37,977 bases of DNA from VGKU01 sp964388785 (GTDB lineage Bacteria > Patescibacteriota > Patescibacteriia > UBA9934 > GWF2-40-263), in the NCBI GenBank assembly GCA_964388785.1, contig CAYMBX010000007.1, positions 1-37,977 on the forward strand, written 5' to 3'. Position 1 is the first letter of the stretch; every line of letters starts with the position of its first letter. Below the pieces are notes generated by a model that was not told the DNA's origin, made no database searches, and saw nothing but the letters and a program-made list of their open reading frames with translations. Shown here piece after piece: positions 16,501-26,699 of this stretch. The position numbers and the translations under genes were made by a program.

Positions 16501-17583
16501 GTTACGCGAAATCACTTCAGGTGCGTTGAGTTCGTACAGGCGCTTCAGGCGATTGTTTCGATTGATCACGCGGCGATACAAGTCATTCAAGTCAGAGGTC
16601 GCAAAGCGGCCGCCATCAAGCGGAACCATCGGGCGCAGATCCGGCGGAATCACTGGCACGACCGTCAGCACCATCCACTCCGGCTTAATGTTGTTGATGT
16701 GAAGTGATTTGAGGAGCTTTACACGTCGCAGCAATCGATCGCGCTTCGTTTTCGTCGCGGTCTCGAGTTCTTCCTCAAGTCGATTCATGGTTTCTTCCAC
16801 GTTGATGCGCTTGAGCATGTTGTGAACCGCTTGCGCGCCGATATCCGCTTCAAAAATGTGACCGTATTTCAACGACCAATCGTGATACGTTTGCTCCGAA
16901 ATAATCGAAAGCACATGAAGTTCTTTCAGATCGGACATGACTTGTTCAAAATCCGCTTCAAGCTCTTCGAACTTTTGATCGCGAATTTCTTCGAGCCTCT
17001 TGGTTTCTTCTTTGATTTTCTTTTCATCCTCACCAAATTTTTGCTCGAGTCGTCCAATATCCCGTTTGAATTCACCCTCAATCATCTTTACCTTGCTTTT
17101 CTTCTCCTGTTTTACCTGTTCGATTGTTTGCTCTTTTGCTTCCTCATTCACATCCGTAATCAAGAAGCTTGCGAAATAAATCACTTTTTCAAGATTCTGA
17201 ATCGACATGTCAAGCACGGTTCCGATCTTGGACGGAACACCGCGCAGGAACCAAATGTGTGTGATAGGGGCAGCAAGTTCAATATGGCCCATGCGTTCGC
17301 GGCGCACGACCGAATGTGTGACTTCCACACCGCATTTGTCACAAACAATCCCTTTATAGCGAATCTTTTTGTACTTTCCGCAATAACATTCCCAATCCTT
17401 GGAGGGACCGAAAATCTCTTCGGCAAATAAACCGCTTTTCTCCGGTTTTTGCGTACGATAATTGATCGTTTCCGGCTTCGTCACTTCTCCGAACGACCAG
17501 GATCGCATCACCTCAGGCGAGGCGAGGCGCAGACGGATCGAGTCGAAGTCGGTTGATTTGAGGGCGTCTTGTTTCTTAAACAT
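13558..17583 (-). CDS. rpoC: DNA-directed RNA polymerase subunit beta'
   Basis: 1341 residues. The first zinc site has Cys66, Cys68, Cys81 and Cys84 (ECYCGKYKK...VCDKCGVEV). The catalytic metal loop NADFDGDQM lies near residue 530, followed by the bridge helix and trigger loop region ([22 protein letters not shown]). The second zinc cluster is [11 protein letters not shown]. An insertion with sandwich-barrel hybrid character (about 1030-1180, [20 protein letters not shown]...) interrupts the C-terminal part. The C-terminal tail is acidic. It starts 12 nt after rpoB and forms the rpoBC operon without ribosomal protein genes upstream. No SD. Confidence 0.98.
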   Translation of the reverse strand: [1341 protein letters not shown]

Positions 17584-17595
17584 AGAATAGAATGA

Positions 17596-20850
<3,255 letters not shown>

Positions 20851-20861
20851 AATATGGGGTA

Positions 20862-20896
20862 AGAAACAAAAAGGACGCCCTTTTTCGGGACGTGCT
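20862..20896 (-). promoter_or_regulatory. Possible attenuator hairpin in the rpoB leader
   Basis: On the minus strand a bulged stem ACG-T-CCC / GGGCGT with a GAAAAA loop is followed by CCTTTTTG, just before the rpoB ATG. It has the shape of a weak intrinsic terminator inside a leader of about 195 nt and could tune rpoBC expression. Confidence 0.35.
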
Positions 20897-21052
20897 TTAT
20901 TTATTGATTGAGGTGAATGGAGGCCATCAGAGAGAATTGGGTGAGTTTCTACTACTGAGTGGTGCTCCTGGTTGACAATTCGGCCGAAAACGAGGAAGCG
21001 AGCTCTGTCAAGTCTTGCTAATTTTAGCGAAAACATGACGAAATGCACCTGG

Positions 21053-21081
21053 ATATTAACATGTGATTTCTCTTACGTCAA
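21053..21081 (-). promoter_or_regulatory. Promoter of rpoBC
   Basis: -35 TTGACG (21076-21081), 17-bp spacer, -10 TAATAT (21053-21058) on the minus strand. It gives an rpoB leader of about 195 nt. Confidence 0.75.
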
Positions 21082-21207
21082 TAGCGAGACGTGTATGAAC
21101 GGTGGATTGTCAATAGACTAAGATTTTTTGCTAAAAAAAGGGAAAAGGTGAGCTTGACTGAGCTTTAACCGGGAAAGTTATCCACACAGATCCTATAAAC
21201 CAAAATT

Positions 21208-21374
21208 TAAAGTCCTCCGCCAAAGGCTGCAGAGCGGGACCACGAAGAGGTCGAATAAAAGCGTTTGAGCATGAGGAGAGAGATTTTTGCCACACCCGAA
21301 GGCGCGGCAGATGCTCGCGGTTTTCATTCGGAAGATCGTACCCCGCCCCGCAGCCTCCAACGGAGGACCGGGAC
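21208..21374 (-). ncRNA. Structured non-coding RNA candidate, 6S-like rod shape
   Basis: A consensus promoter (TATAAT, 21381-21386) starts a transcript of about 165 nt with no credible ORF. Its ends pair over 19 positions: GTCCTCCG (from 21368) with CGGAGGAC (to 21212), a UUGG/UUGG wobble step, and AGGCTGC with GCAGCCT. Inwards follow GCGGG/CCCGC, ACGA/TCGT, a pyrimidine-rich internal bubble, GAAT/ATTC, AAAA/TTTT, GAGCAT/ATGCTC and an 8-bp apical hairpin closed by a UUCG loop. This long rod with internal bubbles is the shape of 6S RNA, the regulator of RNA polymerase. It lacks tmRNA, SRP and RNase P signature sequences. A short T-rich stretch follows the closing stem. Being a ncRNA is fairly well supported; the 6S identity is a guess. 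Confidence 0.55.
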
Positions 21375-21380
21375 AGCTGT

Positions 21381-21408
21381 ATTATAGGCGAATTTTAGAA
21401 AGAAACAA
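21381..21408 (-). promoter_or_regulatory. Promoter of the structured RNA
   Basis: -10 TATAAT (21381-21386), 16-bp spacer, -35 TTGTTT (21403-21408), minus strand. It is the only perfect consensus -10 box I found in the window. Confidence 0.7.
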
Positions 21409-21426
21409 GATAGCTATTGCCGATTA

Positions 21427-21533
21427 TGTCATCTTGAGCGACCCCGCCAACGGCGGGAGAGTCGAAAGATCCCAAAGTTATTCGGGATCCCTCCACTCGT
21501 CCGATCACTCGACCGGACTCAGTCGGGATGACA
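21427..21533. repeat. Palindromic repeat element, divergent copy
   Basis: It begins TGTCATCTTGAGCGA and ends TCAGTCGGGATGACA, with internal GATCCC / GGGATC arms. It matches in outline the better-preserved element at 23651-23724 and appears to be a decayed member of the same family. Confidence 0.6.
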
Positions 21534-21594
21534 GAATAACTTTTATCTCTCACTTCCGCCTACAATCCGGACTGATTATAAGCGGGAGGAAAAG

Positions 21595-21621
21595 GGGTCC
21601 CGGGGGGTAGGTACGGGACCC
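21595..21621 (-). terminator. Terminator of the 438-residue gene
   Basis: Stem GGGTCCCG / CGGGACCC on the minus strand followed by CTTTTCC, about 20 nt after the stop codon at 21643. Confidence 0.7.
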
Positions 21622-21642
21622 GGAGGCCGTGAGCGCGTGGGC

Positions 21643-22959
21643 TCAGGCCGAGATGGAAGGAACGGACTGGGTGGGATCTGCCGCGGGAGCTTGGAGCTCC
21701 AGGTGCAGATTGACCGCTTCGTCGAAGGTCATGAGGCCGAATGCCCAGGCGGACCACTGGTTGCTCACCAGCGTCGAGACACCGACTTCACCCTCGAGCA
21801 GATCGTCGTGCCAGGGCACTTCGACCTGGACGATGTTGCCGCCCTTCATGAGCACACTCGCGATCGTGACCTGACGACCACCGACCTTGAGCGTGATCGC
21901 CCAGAGCGGTTCCTGGACGTAGTCCGCGAGCACGGCGGGGCCGTAGCTCGGCGGCTCGCTCGTGAAGCCCGTCGGAACCCTGCGGCCGTCGTTCGTGAGA
22001 CCGAACGTACGCAGGAGCGGTGAGGTGGGATCGTAGTTCCCGTCGATGAGACGGTAGTAGAACCACGTGTCCTCGCCGACGAGCGTATAGTCGGCCGCGA
22101 CTTCATTCTCGCCTTCTCCTTCGACTTTCAGACCCTCGATGCTCATACGCTGACGCTGCATGAGGTACTGATCGTCCCCGAGCTCGAGACGGTAGGAACC
22201 ATCGACGAGTCGGACGAGCGTCGGCGTTGCACCGATCGCCGTGCCAGGCACGATCTGTGGGATCGGCTCGGGCATGACCGTCGGCCGGCCGGCGAGGTAG
22301 ACGACCTCGACAGACTTGCCGCGCACGTCGAGGGTTGCGGTCGCCGGCGTAGCCGACGATGCGCGCCGACGCGGCTCGCGCGCCGTCCATCCGCCGTCTG
22401 GCGTGAGAGTGACGGTGGCGAAGAAGACGACAGGGAGCATCTCGAGCTCCTGCTCGCTGGTTCCGATCTGCGCGAGCAGGTCGGTCCTTGCGAGTGAACC
22501 GTCCGCCTTGATCGCCTTCGCGATCTCGTGCTCGAGCCGGCGGATGGCCTTCTCGACCGAGATCTCCGAGAGGAGCTCTCGTGCTTCGGCGAGCGCTTCA
22601 CGCGCAGCCTCGAGAGCCTTCGCGAACTTCTTCGCCCGCTTCTTGTCGCCACGCTCGAGCACGCTGTGGAGCTGCTCTTCGCGCAGAACAGGGTTCGCGG
22701 GTTCAGCGTCGGTATGCGCACGCTCGATCTGCTGCCACTCCGCAAGAGCGGCGCGGTCAGCCTCACGCGTGTGGGAACGGTAGGCGGACGAACGCGGAAC
22801 GATGCGGATGTCCTCGGACACGGGGGTCCTCGGACGAATCGAGACAGCGGTCTGAGGGGGCTTCGGAATGATGTCCCCTTTCTGCGGGCGGACGGGAACG
22901 CGCACGGATGGCGCGATCCCGTCGGTCGGGCGCTTCGGAACGATTTTCTTGTCTGCCAT
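21643..22959 (-). CDS. Unrecognised 438-residue protein with a central coiled coil
   Basis: I do not recognise it. The ATG at 22959 has a strong SD (GGAGGA, 2-7 nt upstream on the mRNA), so I use it although the frame is open to 23505. Residues 1-60 are basic and Pro-rich (KKIVPKRPTDG...VPVRPQKG) and probably disordered. About 95-165 is a charged Ala/Glu/Arg-rich helix, likely coiled coil. About 170-420 is beta-rich with repeated short strands (WFYYRLIDGNYDPTSPLLRTFG, LWAITLKVGGRQVTI). There is no signal peptide or membrane helix. Codons are GC-ending, as in pyrB. It is probably the last gene of a three-gene minus-strand cluster of unknowns. Confidence 0.75.
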   Translation of the reverse strand: MADKKIVPKRPTDGIAPSVRVPVRPQKGDIIPKPPQTAVSIRPRTPVSEDIRIVPRSSAYRSHTREADRAALAEWQQIERAHTDAEPANPVLREEQLHSVLERGDKKRAKKFAKALEAAREALAEARELLSEISVEKAIRRLEHEIAKAIKADGSLARTDLLAQIGTSEQELEMLPVVFFATVTLTPDGGWTAREPRRRASSATPATATLDVRGKSVEVVYLAGRPTVMPEPIPQIVPGTAIGATPTLVRLVDGSYRLELGDDQYLMQRQRMSIEGLKVEGEGENEVAADYTLVGEDTWFYYRLIDGNYDPTSPLLRTFGLTNDGRRVPTGFTSEPPSYGPAVLADYVQEPLWAITLKVGGRQVTIASVLMKGGNIVQVEVPWHDDLLEGEVGVSTLVSNQWSAWAFGLMTFDEAVNLHLELQAPAADPTQSVPSISA

Positions 22960-23440
22960 GTCTCCTCCTTGCAGTGGCGGTTTCCAGTGTATCGGAACAG
23001 GACCCATCAGACCAATGGGACCTTCAAAATGGGACAGTGAACCAAAGATGGACATCCCAACAAAAAACCGCTCATGGAGGTCGAGAATGCCATACAGTGG
23101 CCCAGGCAAAGCCGTGGGCATGCAAGGCTCGTCGCCTCCACACGGTGCAAAGAAAGTTTTCACCTTGTTTGCATCGGGGAAAACGCCGGATGGGGTTCTC
23201 GTCCTCCAGAAGCGGTCTTTAAAGAAATCACGTCCCCTGGGATTGCACTCTGACGTTAAATCCCGGGTCGGGATTCGTAGGAGCGTCCTAGGGACTGCCA
23301 ACTGAGAAGGCGATAAAAATCGTCTGCTCGGTTGACGGGCCGTCGTGACGTCGGACAGCCCACGTTGTCCCGCTGAGCGGGACGTTGCGATGGTCGACAT
23401 CGCGTCCTCCTTTGCGGTTTGCACCGCGGTTTGAGTTGAA
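22960..23440 (-). other. 481-nt gap: long leader or N-terminal extension
   Basis: On the minus strand a second strong SD (AAGGAGG) precedes an ATG at 23400 that is in frame with the 438-residue gene, with no stop in the 147 codons between. The predicted extension (MSTIATSRSAGQRG...) has mixed wobble positions and no recognisable domain, unlike the GC-ending codons after 22959. It holds an inverted repeat, GTCCCGCT / AGCGGGAC (23367-23383 region). It may be a translated extension giving 585 residues, a decayed gene, or a leader. Confidence 0.4.
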
Positions 23441-23635
23441 CTACCAATCCGCACGACCCTTGTGCTTGGGCTTGCGGCTCCGACCCCTACGGACATCGTC
23501 CTCACGGGTCTGGTGCCGACCGCCGCCGCTCTTGCGGGTCATGCGGGGCTTCCACAGCTCTCGCTCGATCCGGATGACATTGCTGTCACCCTTCTTCATC
23601 GCGACGGGCTGCGACTTCTTTCCTTTCTTGGCCAT
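23441..23635 (-). CDS. Small, very basic protein, 64 residues
   Basis: It starts at the ATG at 23635 with SD GAGAGGAGAAG. The sequence is MAKKGKKSQPVAMKKGD at the start and ends RGRSRKPKHKGRADW; about one third is Lys or Arg. This composition suggests binding of nucleic acid or ribosomal RNA, but no known ribosomal protein is recognisable. It lies between the 100-residue and the 438-residue genes on the same strand. Codons are GC-ending. A palindromic repeat element begins just upstream of the SD. Confidence 0.65.
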   Translation of the reverse strand: MAKKGKKSQPVAMKKGDSNVIRIERELWKPRMTRKSGGGRHQTREDDVRRGRSRKPKHKGRADW

Positions 23636-23650
23636 CTTCTCCTCTCTGTG

Positions 23651-23724
23651 TGTCATCCTGAGCGCCAGCGAAGGATCCCGAGGACTTCGTGATCCTTCGG
23701 TCGCTGCGCTCCCTCAGGATGACA
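23651..23724. repeat. Palindromic repeat element (TGTCATCCTGAG type)
   Basis: Outer arms TGTCATCCTGAG (23651-23662) and CTCAGGATGACA (23713-23724) are perfect inverted copies. Inner arms GCGAAGGATC and GATCCTTCGGTCGC pair as well, leaving a small loop. Elements of this look occur scattered in many bacterial genomes as REP/MITE-like repeats. It separates the 100-residue gene from the basic-protein gene. Confidence 0.8.
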
Positions 23725-23810
23725 GAACGTTGGTGTGGGCCAGGACGGGCCGGTCCGGCTCTGACGGTAATCGTCGTGAGCCAGACCGAACCCGCCTCTT
23801 CGCCGCTCGC

Positions 23811-24113
23811 CTACGCCACCGCGCGGAACTGCTCGCCGCGGTAGCGCTTCCAGCTCCGCTTCGGCTGGTGCCAGCCGAAGCGGTACTTGCCCGGGCTGGT
23901 GACGGACGGGCCGGCCTTCACGCTGCTGCCGCCGAGGATGGGCTGCGTGGCCATGCGGCGCGACGGGCGCACGACCACCTCGGGCTCGGGCACGTAGACG
24001 TACTCGGCCGGCTCGGCGCCCAGGGCGCGGATCAGGCTGGTGGCGAAGTGAGGCAGCACGTGGGCCACCCCGTTGCGAAACGCGACGAACACGCTGACGT
24101 TCTGGTTCTCCAA
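23811..24113 (-). CDS. Unrecognised 100-residue protein, TTG start
   Basis: The best start is TTG at 24113, because a strong AGGAGGAG lies 4-11 nt upstream; the frame upstream of it runs into a terminator. The product begins MENQNVSVFVAFRNGVAHVL, has a Pro/Val stretch (VYVPEPEVVVRPSRR) and ends with a basic, aromatic tail (YRFGWHQPKRSWKRYRG). No family is recognised. No membrane segment. It is the first gene of the minus-strand cluster of GC-rich, SD-bearing unknowns. Confidence 0.65.
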   Translation of the reverse strand: MENQNVSVFVAFRNGVAHVLPHFATSLIRALGAEPAEYVYVPEPEVVVRPSRRMATQPILGGSSVKAGPSVTSPGKYRFGWHQPKRSWKRYRGEQFRAVA

Positions 24114-24190
24114 GGTCTCCTCCTCACTTGGTGTTGGCAGATCACGCTCTGCCGCTGCGCCGCTGACGCGGAATTTGAGACTCCTACACA

Positions 24191-24248
24191 AAAAAGCCCT
24201 ATGTCTGGAGAGAAACAGCCGAATTCTCGGCCAAACATAGGGCTTTTT
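24191..24248. terminator. Bidirectional terminator-like inverted repeat upstream of ftsK
   Basis: Perfect 14-bp arms AAAAAGCCCTATGT (24191-24204) and ACATAGGGCTTTTT (24235-24248) around a 30-nt insert with its own small CCGA/TCGG stem. It sits between the divergent unknown cluster and ftsK, so it insulates rather than ends a visible gene. Confidence 0.65.
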
Positions 24249-24349
24249 ACATACACTTGCGACTCTCTCCAGAAACGCAAGTGCTCTTTTCTTCTAATGT
24301 TCAAGACCGAACAATATAACATAAAAACGCGGTTTTGTCAACGGTGTGA

Positions 24350-24355
24350 TAAAAT
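24350..24355 (+). promoter_or_regulatory. Extended -10 box of ftsK, leaderless start
   Basis: TGATAAAAT, an extended -10 (TG-n-TAAAAT), lies 8 nt before the ftsK ATG at 24364. Transcription should begin within two bases of the start codon. The -35 is weak. Confidence 0.5.
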
Positions 24356-24363
24356 ATTGTCAC

Positions 24364-26664
24364 ATGGCCAGAACAAAACGGCGTTCGTACAAACGCACTC
24401 AAGAGTCAGACACAAACGTACTCGGAATCGAACTGAATCCGGAGACTAAACGCGGAATTATTGTTGTCCTTCTGTTTGCGCTAAGTGCACTGATGTTCCT
24501 CTCGTTCTTCCAGATAGCCGGAAGTCTCGGGAGTTGGATCAATACGGCGCTCTCATCCTTTTTTGGATTTGATCGATTTCTCGTTCCGCTTGTTCTCATC
24601 ATGATCGGCGCCACGCTTGCGTATCCGGAGCGCGGAACCTTTTCCCCGTGGAATTATCTGGGCATCTTTTTCTTTTTTCTCTCATTCAATGCCACCCTGA
24701 ACCTCATTCTCGTCAATCGTCCGGAACCGTTTACGCAAGACCTTTCCGCCGCCGGTGGATACCTCGGCCAATTTCTGGGACTCATGCTCCCGCACTTTGT
24801 CGGCTATTGGGGAGCAATCGTGATCGTGCTTGCGCTCATGCTTGTCTCGATCATGCTTGTGTTTAATACCTCGCTTCGTTCACTTGTGGGGGTGCACACG
24901 CATTTGACCGGACGGTTTGGGGCGTGGATGCATCGAGAGAGAGCGTTGGGCGATGAACAAGGAGGAGGAGATGAGGATGAGGATGAGGAAGAAGACGAAG
25001 AGGAGGAAGTTGAAGAAGTTGTAGAAGTTGTAGAAGTTGAAGAGGAAGAACCTGAATTTCACAGCACACCTCTGCGATCACCTGCACAGCCGGAGACCGT
25101 GCTCGCCACCTCCAAGCGCCGCCAAATCATTCCACCGCTTTCGTTGCTCGACCGTTCCAATTCCAAAGCACAATCGGGGGATATCGAACGCAATAAACAA
25201 ATTATTGAAAAAACGTTTGAAGAGTTTGGAATTCACGTGGAGATGGGAGACACGGCCGTGGGTCCGACCGTGACGCAGTACACACTTCGTCCATCACAGG
25301 GGGTGAAAATTTCTCGCATTGTTGGACTCCAAAATGATCTTGCACTTGCGCTTGCCGCACATCCCATTCGCATGGAAGCTCCGATTCCAGGCAAATCGCT
25401 TGTTGGAATTGAAGTTCCTAATACAAAAGTCGCGACGGTGGCTTTGCGTGATCTGCTTGAAGCAAAGGCGTTCCGCGAACGCTCAAGTGCACTTTCCGTG
25501 GCGCTTGGAAAAGATGTTTCGGGAAATGCCTGGGTGCTTGCCCTTGATAAAATGCCGCACATGCTTGTTGCCGGTGCCACCGGTTCTGGGAAAAGTGTGT
25601 GTCTCAATACCATCATTCTTTCACTTCTCTATCAAAACGGACCGGATGAACTGAAGTTTATTTTGGTGGATCCAAAACGGGTTGAACTCACCGCCTATGC
25701 CGGCATTCCACATCTGCTTGTTCCACCAATCACAGGTGTAGATGACACAGTGAATGCACTGAAGTGGACCGTCCGGGAAATGGAGCGGCGTCTTGATATG
25801 CTCTCAAAGTTCGGCGCGCGCAATATTGACGATTACAATGCGCGTGTGGATGAGCGCATGCCGAAAATTGTGGTGATGATCGACGAACTCGCCGATCTCA
25901 TGAGTGCGAGTGGACGTGAAGTTGAAGGCACGATTGTTCGCATCGCTCAGATGGCACGCGCCGTCGGCATCCATCTTGTCCTTGCCACGCAACGCCCAAG
26001 TGTGGACGTTATCACGGGACTCATCAAAGCCAATATTCCCGGACGAGTGGCATTTGCCGTTGCATCTCAAACCGATTCCCGTACCATTCTCGATCAATCC
26101 GGAGCCGAAAAATTACTTGGACGCGGTGACATGCTCTTTACGAGTGCGGAGCTCGCCAAACCAAAACGTGTTCAAGGCGCTTTTGTTTCTTCCGCTGAGC
26201 TTGAGCGGGTTGTTGCATTCCTGAAAGAGCGAGGTCAACCCGACTACAACATGGCAATTACGGAAATCACCAAAGCCGGAACGATTTTCGACAATCCCGA
26301 TGAATCCGATCCCCTGCTTGAAGAATGTATCCATGTTGTTCTACAGTCGGGAAAAGCTTCGACCTCCCTTTTGCAGCGGAGATTGCGTATCGGATATTCG
26401 CGTGCCGCACGTATCATGGACCTGCTTGAACAATCAGGTGTGATCGGACCGGCCGACGGAGCCAAACCACGCGAAGTTCTGATCACAGAGTGGCCACCGG
26501 GAGGGAATCTCAAGGAAGGAATGCCAACAGCGCAAGATGATTATGAAGAAGCATGGGGGGAAGGAGAAGCTGAGGAAGCTGGAGAAGCTGAAGAGGACAA
26601 AGCCGAAACGGATTGGGACAGCGCGATCGATGACGATTGGATTGATGAAAAAAAGAAGGAGTAA
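24364..26664 (+). CDS. ftsK: DNA translocase FtsK/SpoIIIE
   Basis: 766 residues from MARTKRRSYKRTQ. It pumps chromosomal DNA at the division septum. The N-terminus has four membrane segments (about 25-50, 60-80, 90-110, 135-165). A highly acidic linker (about 200-235) is built of short Glu/Asp/Val repeats. The motor has Walker A GATGSGKSV near residue 410, Walker B (KIVVMIDELADLM) and the RecA-like signature ATQRPSVDVITGLIKANIPGR. The C-terminal gamma winged helix (LLQRRLRIGYSRAARIMDLLEQ), which reads polar DNA sequences, is present, followed by a second acidic tail. The linker is much shorter than in E. coli. A RodZ-like gene follows 35 nt later. Confidence 0.95.
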   Translation: MARTKRRSYKRTQESDTNVLGIELNPETKRGIIVVLLFALSALMFLSFFQIAGSLGSWINTALSSFFGFDRFLVPLVLIMIGATLAYPERGTFSPWNYLGIFFFFLSFNATLNLILVNRPEPFTQDLSAAGGYLGQFLGLMLPHFVGYWGAIVIVLALMLVSIMLVFNTSLRSLVGVHTHLTGRFGAWMHRERALGDEQGGGDEDEDEEEDEEEEVEEVVEVVEVEEEEPEFHSTPLRSPAQPETVLATSKRRQIIPPLSLLDRSNSKAQSGDIERNKQIIEKTFEEFGIHVEMGDTAVGPTVTQYTLRPSQGVKISRIVGLQNDLALALAAHPIRMEAPIPGKSLVGIEVPNTKVATVALRDLLEAKAFRERSSALSVALGKDVSGNAWVLALDKMPHMLVAGATGSGKSVCLNTIILSLLYQNGPDELKFILVDPKRVELTAYAGIPHLLVPPITGVDDTVNALKWTVREMERRLDMLSKFGARNIDDYNARVDERMPKIVVMIDELADLMSASGREVEGTIVRIAQMARAVGIHLVLATQRPSVDVITGLIKANIPGRVAFAVASQTDSRTILDQSGAEKLLGRGDMLFTSAELAKPKRVQGAFVSSAELERVVAFLKERGQPDYNMAITEITKAGTIFDNPDESDPLLEECIHVVLQSGKASTSLLQRRLRIGYSRAARIMDLLEQSGVIGPADGAKPREVLITEWPPGGNLKEGMPTAQDDYEEAWGEGEAEEAGEAEEDKAETDWDSAIDDDWIDEKKKE

Positions 26665-26699
26665 CTTACTGTCTGGATGAAAAGTGGTAGAAAAACGAT

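Noticed and set aside
15889..16707. Plus-strand ORF of 272 codons
   Set aside because: It lies opposite rpoC and shows only shadow composition.
20851..21048. N-terminal extension of RpoB by 66 residues
   Set aside because: No resemblance to RpoB, and it includes the leader with a terminator-like hairpin; MPTYRRTPVK is a normal RpoB start.
21208..21374. tmRNA, RNase P RNA or SRP RNA as the identity of the structured RNA
   Set aside because: There is no TTCGA T-loop with CCA end (tmRNA), no GAGGAAAGTCC (RNase P) and no GGAAG-CAGC core (SRP).
21287..21610. Plus-strand ORF of 107 codons upstream of rpoB
   Set aside because: It overlaps the structured RNA and a palindromic repeat, has no SD, and reads like non-coding sequence.
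24958..25056. Possible CRISPR-like or tandem repeat array
   Set aside because: The short repeats are in frame and encode the acidic linker of FtsK; no spacers. No CRISPR array was seen anywhere in the window.
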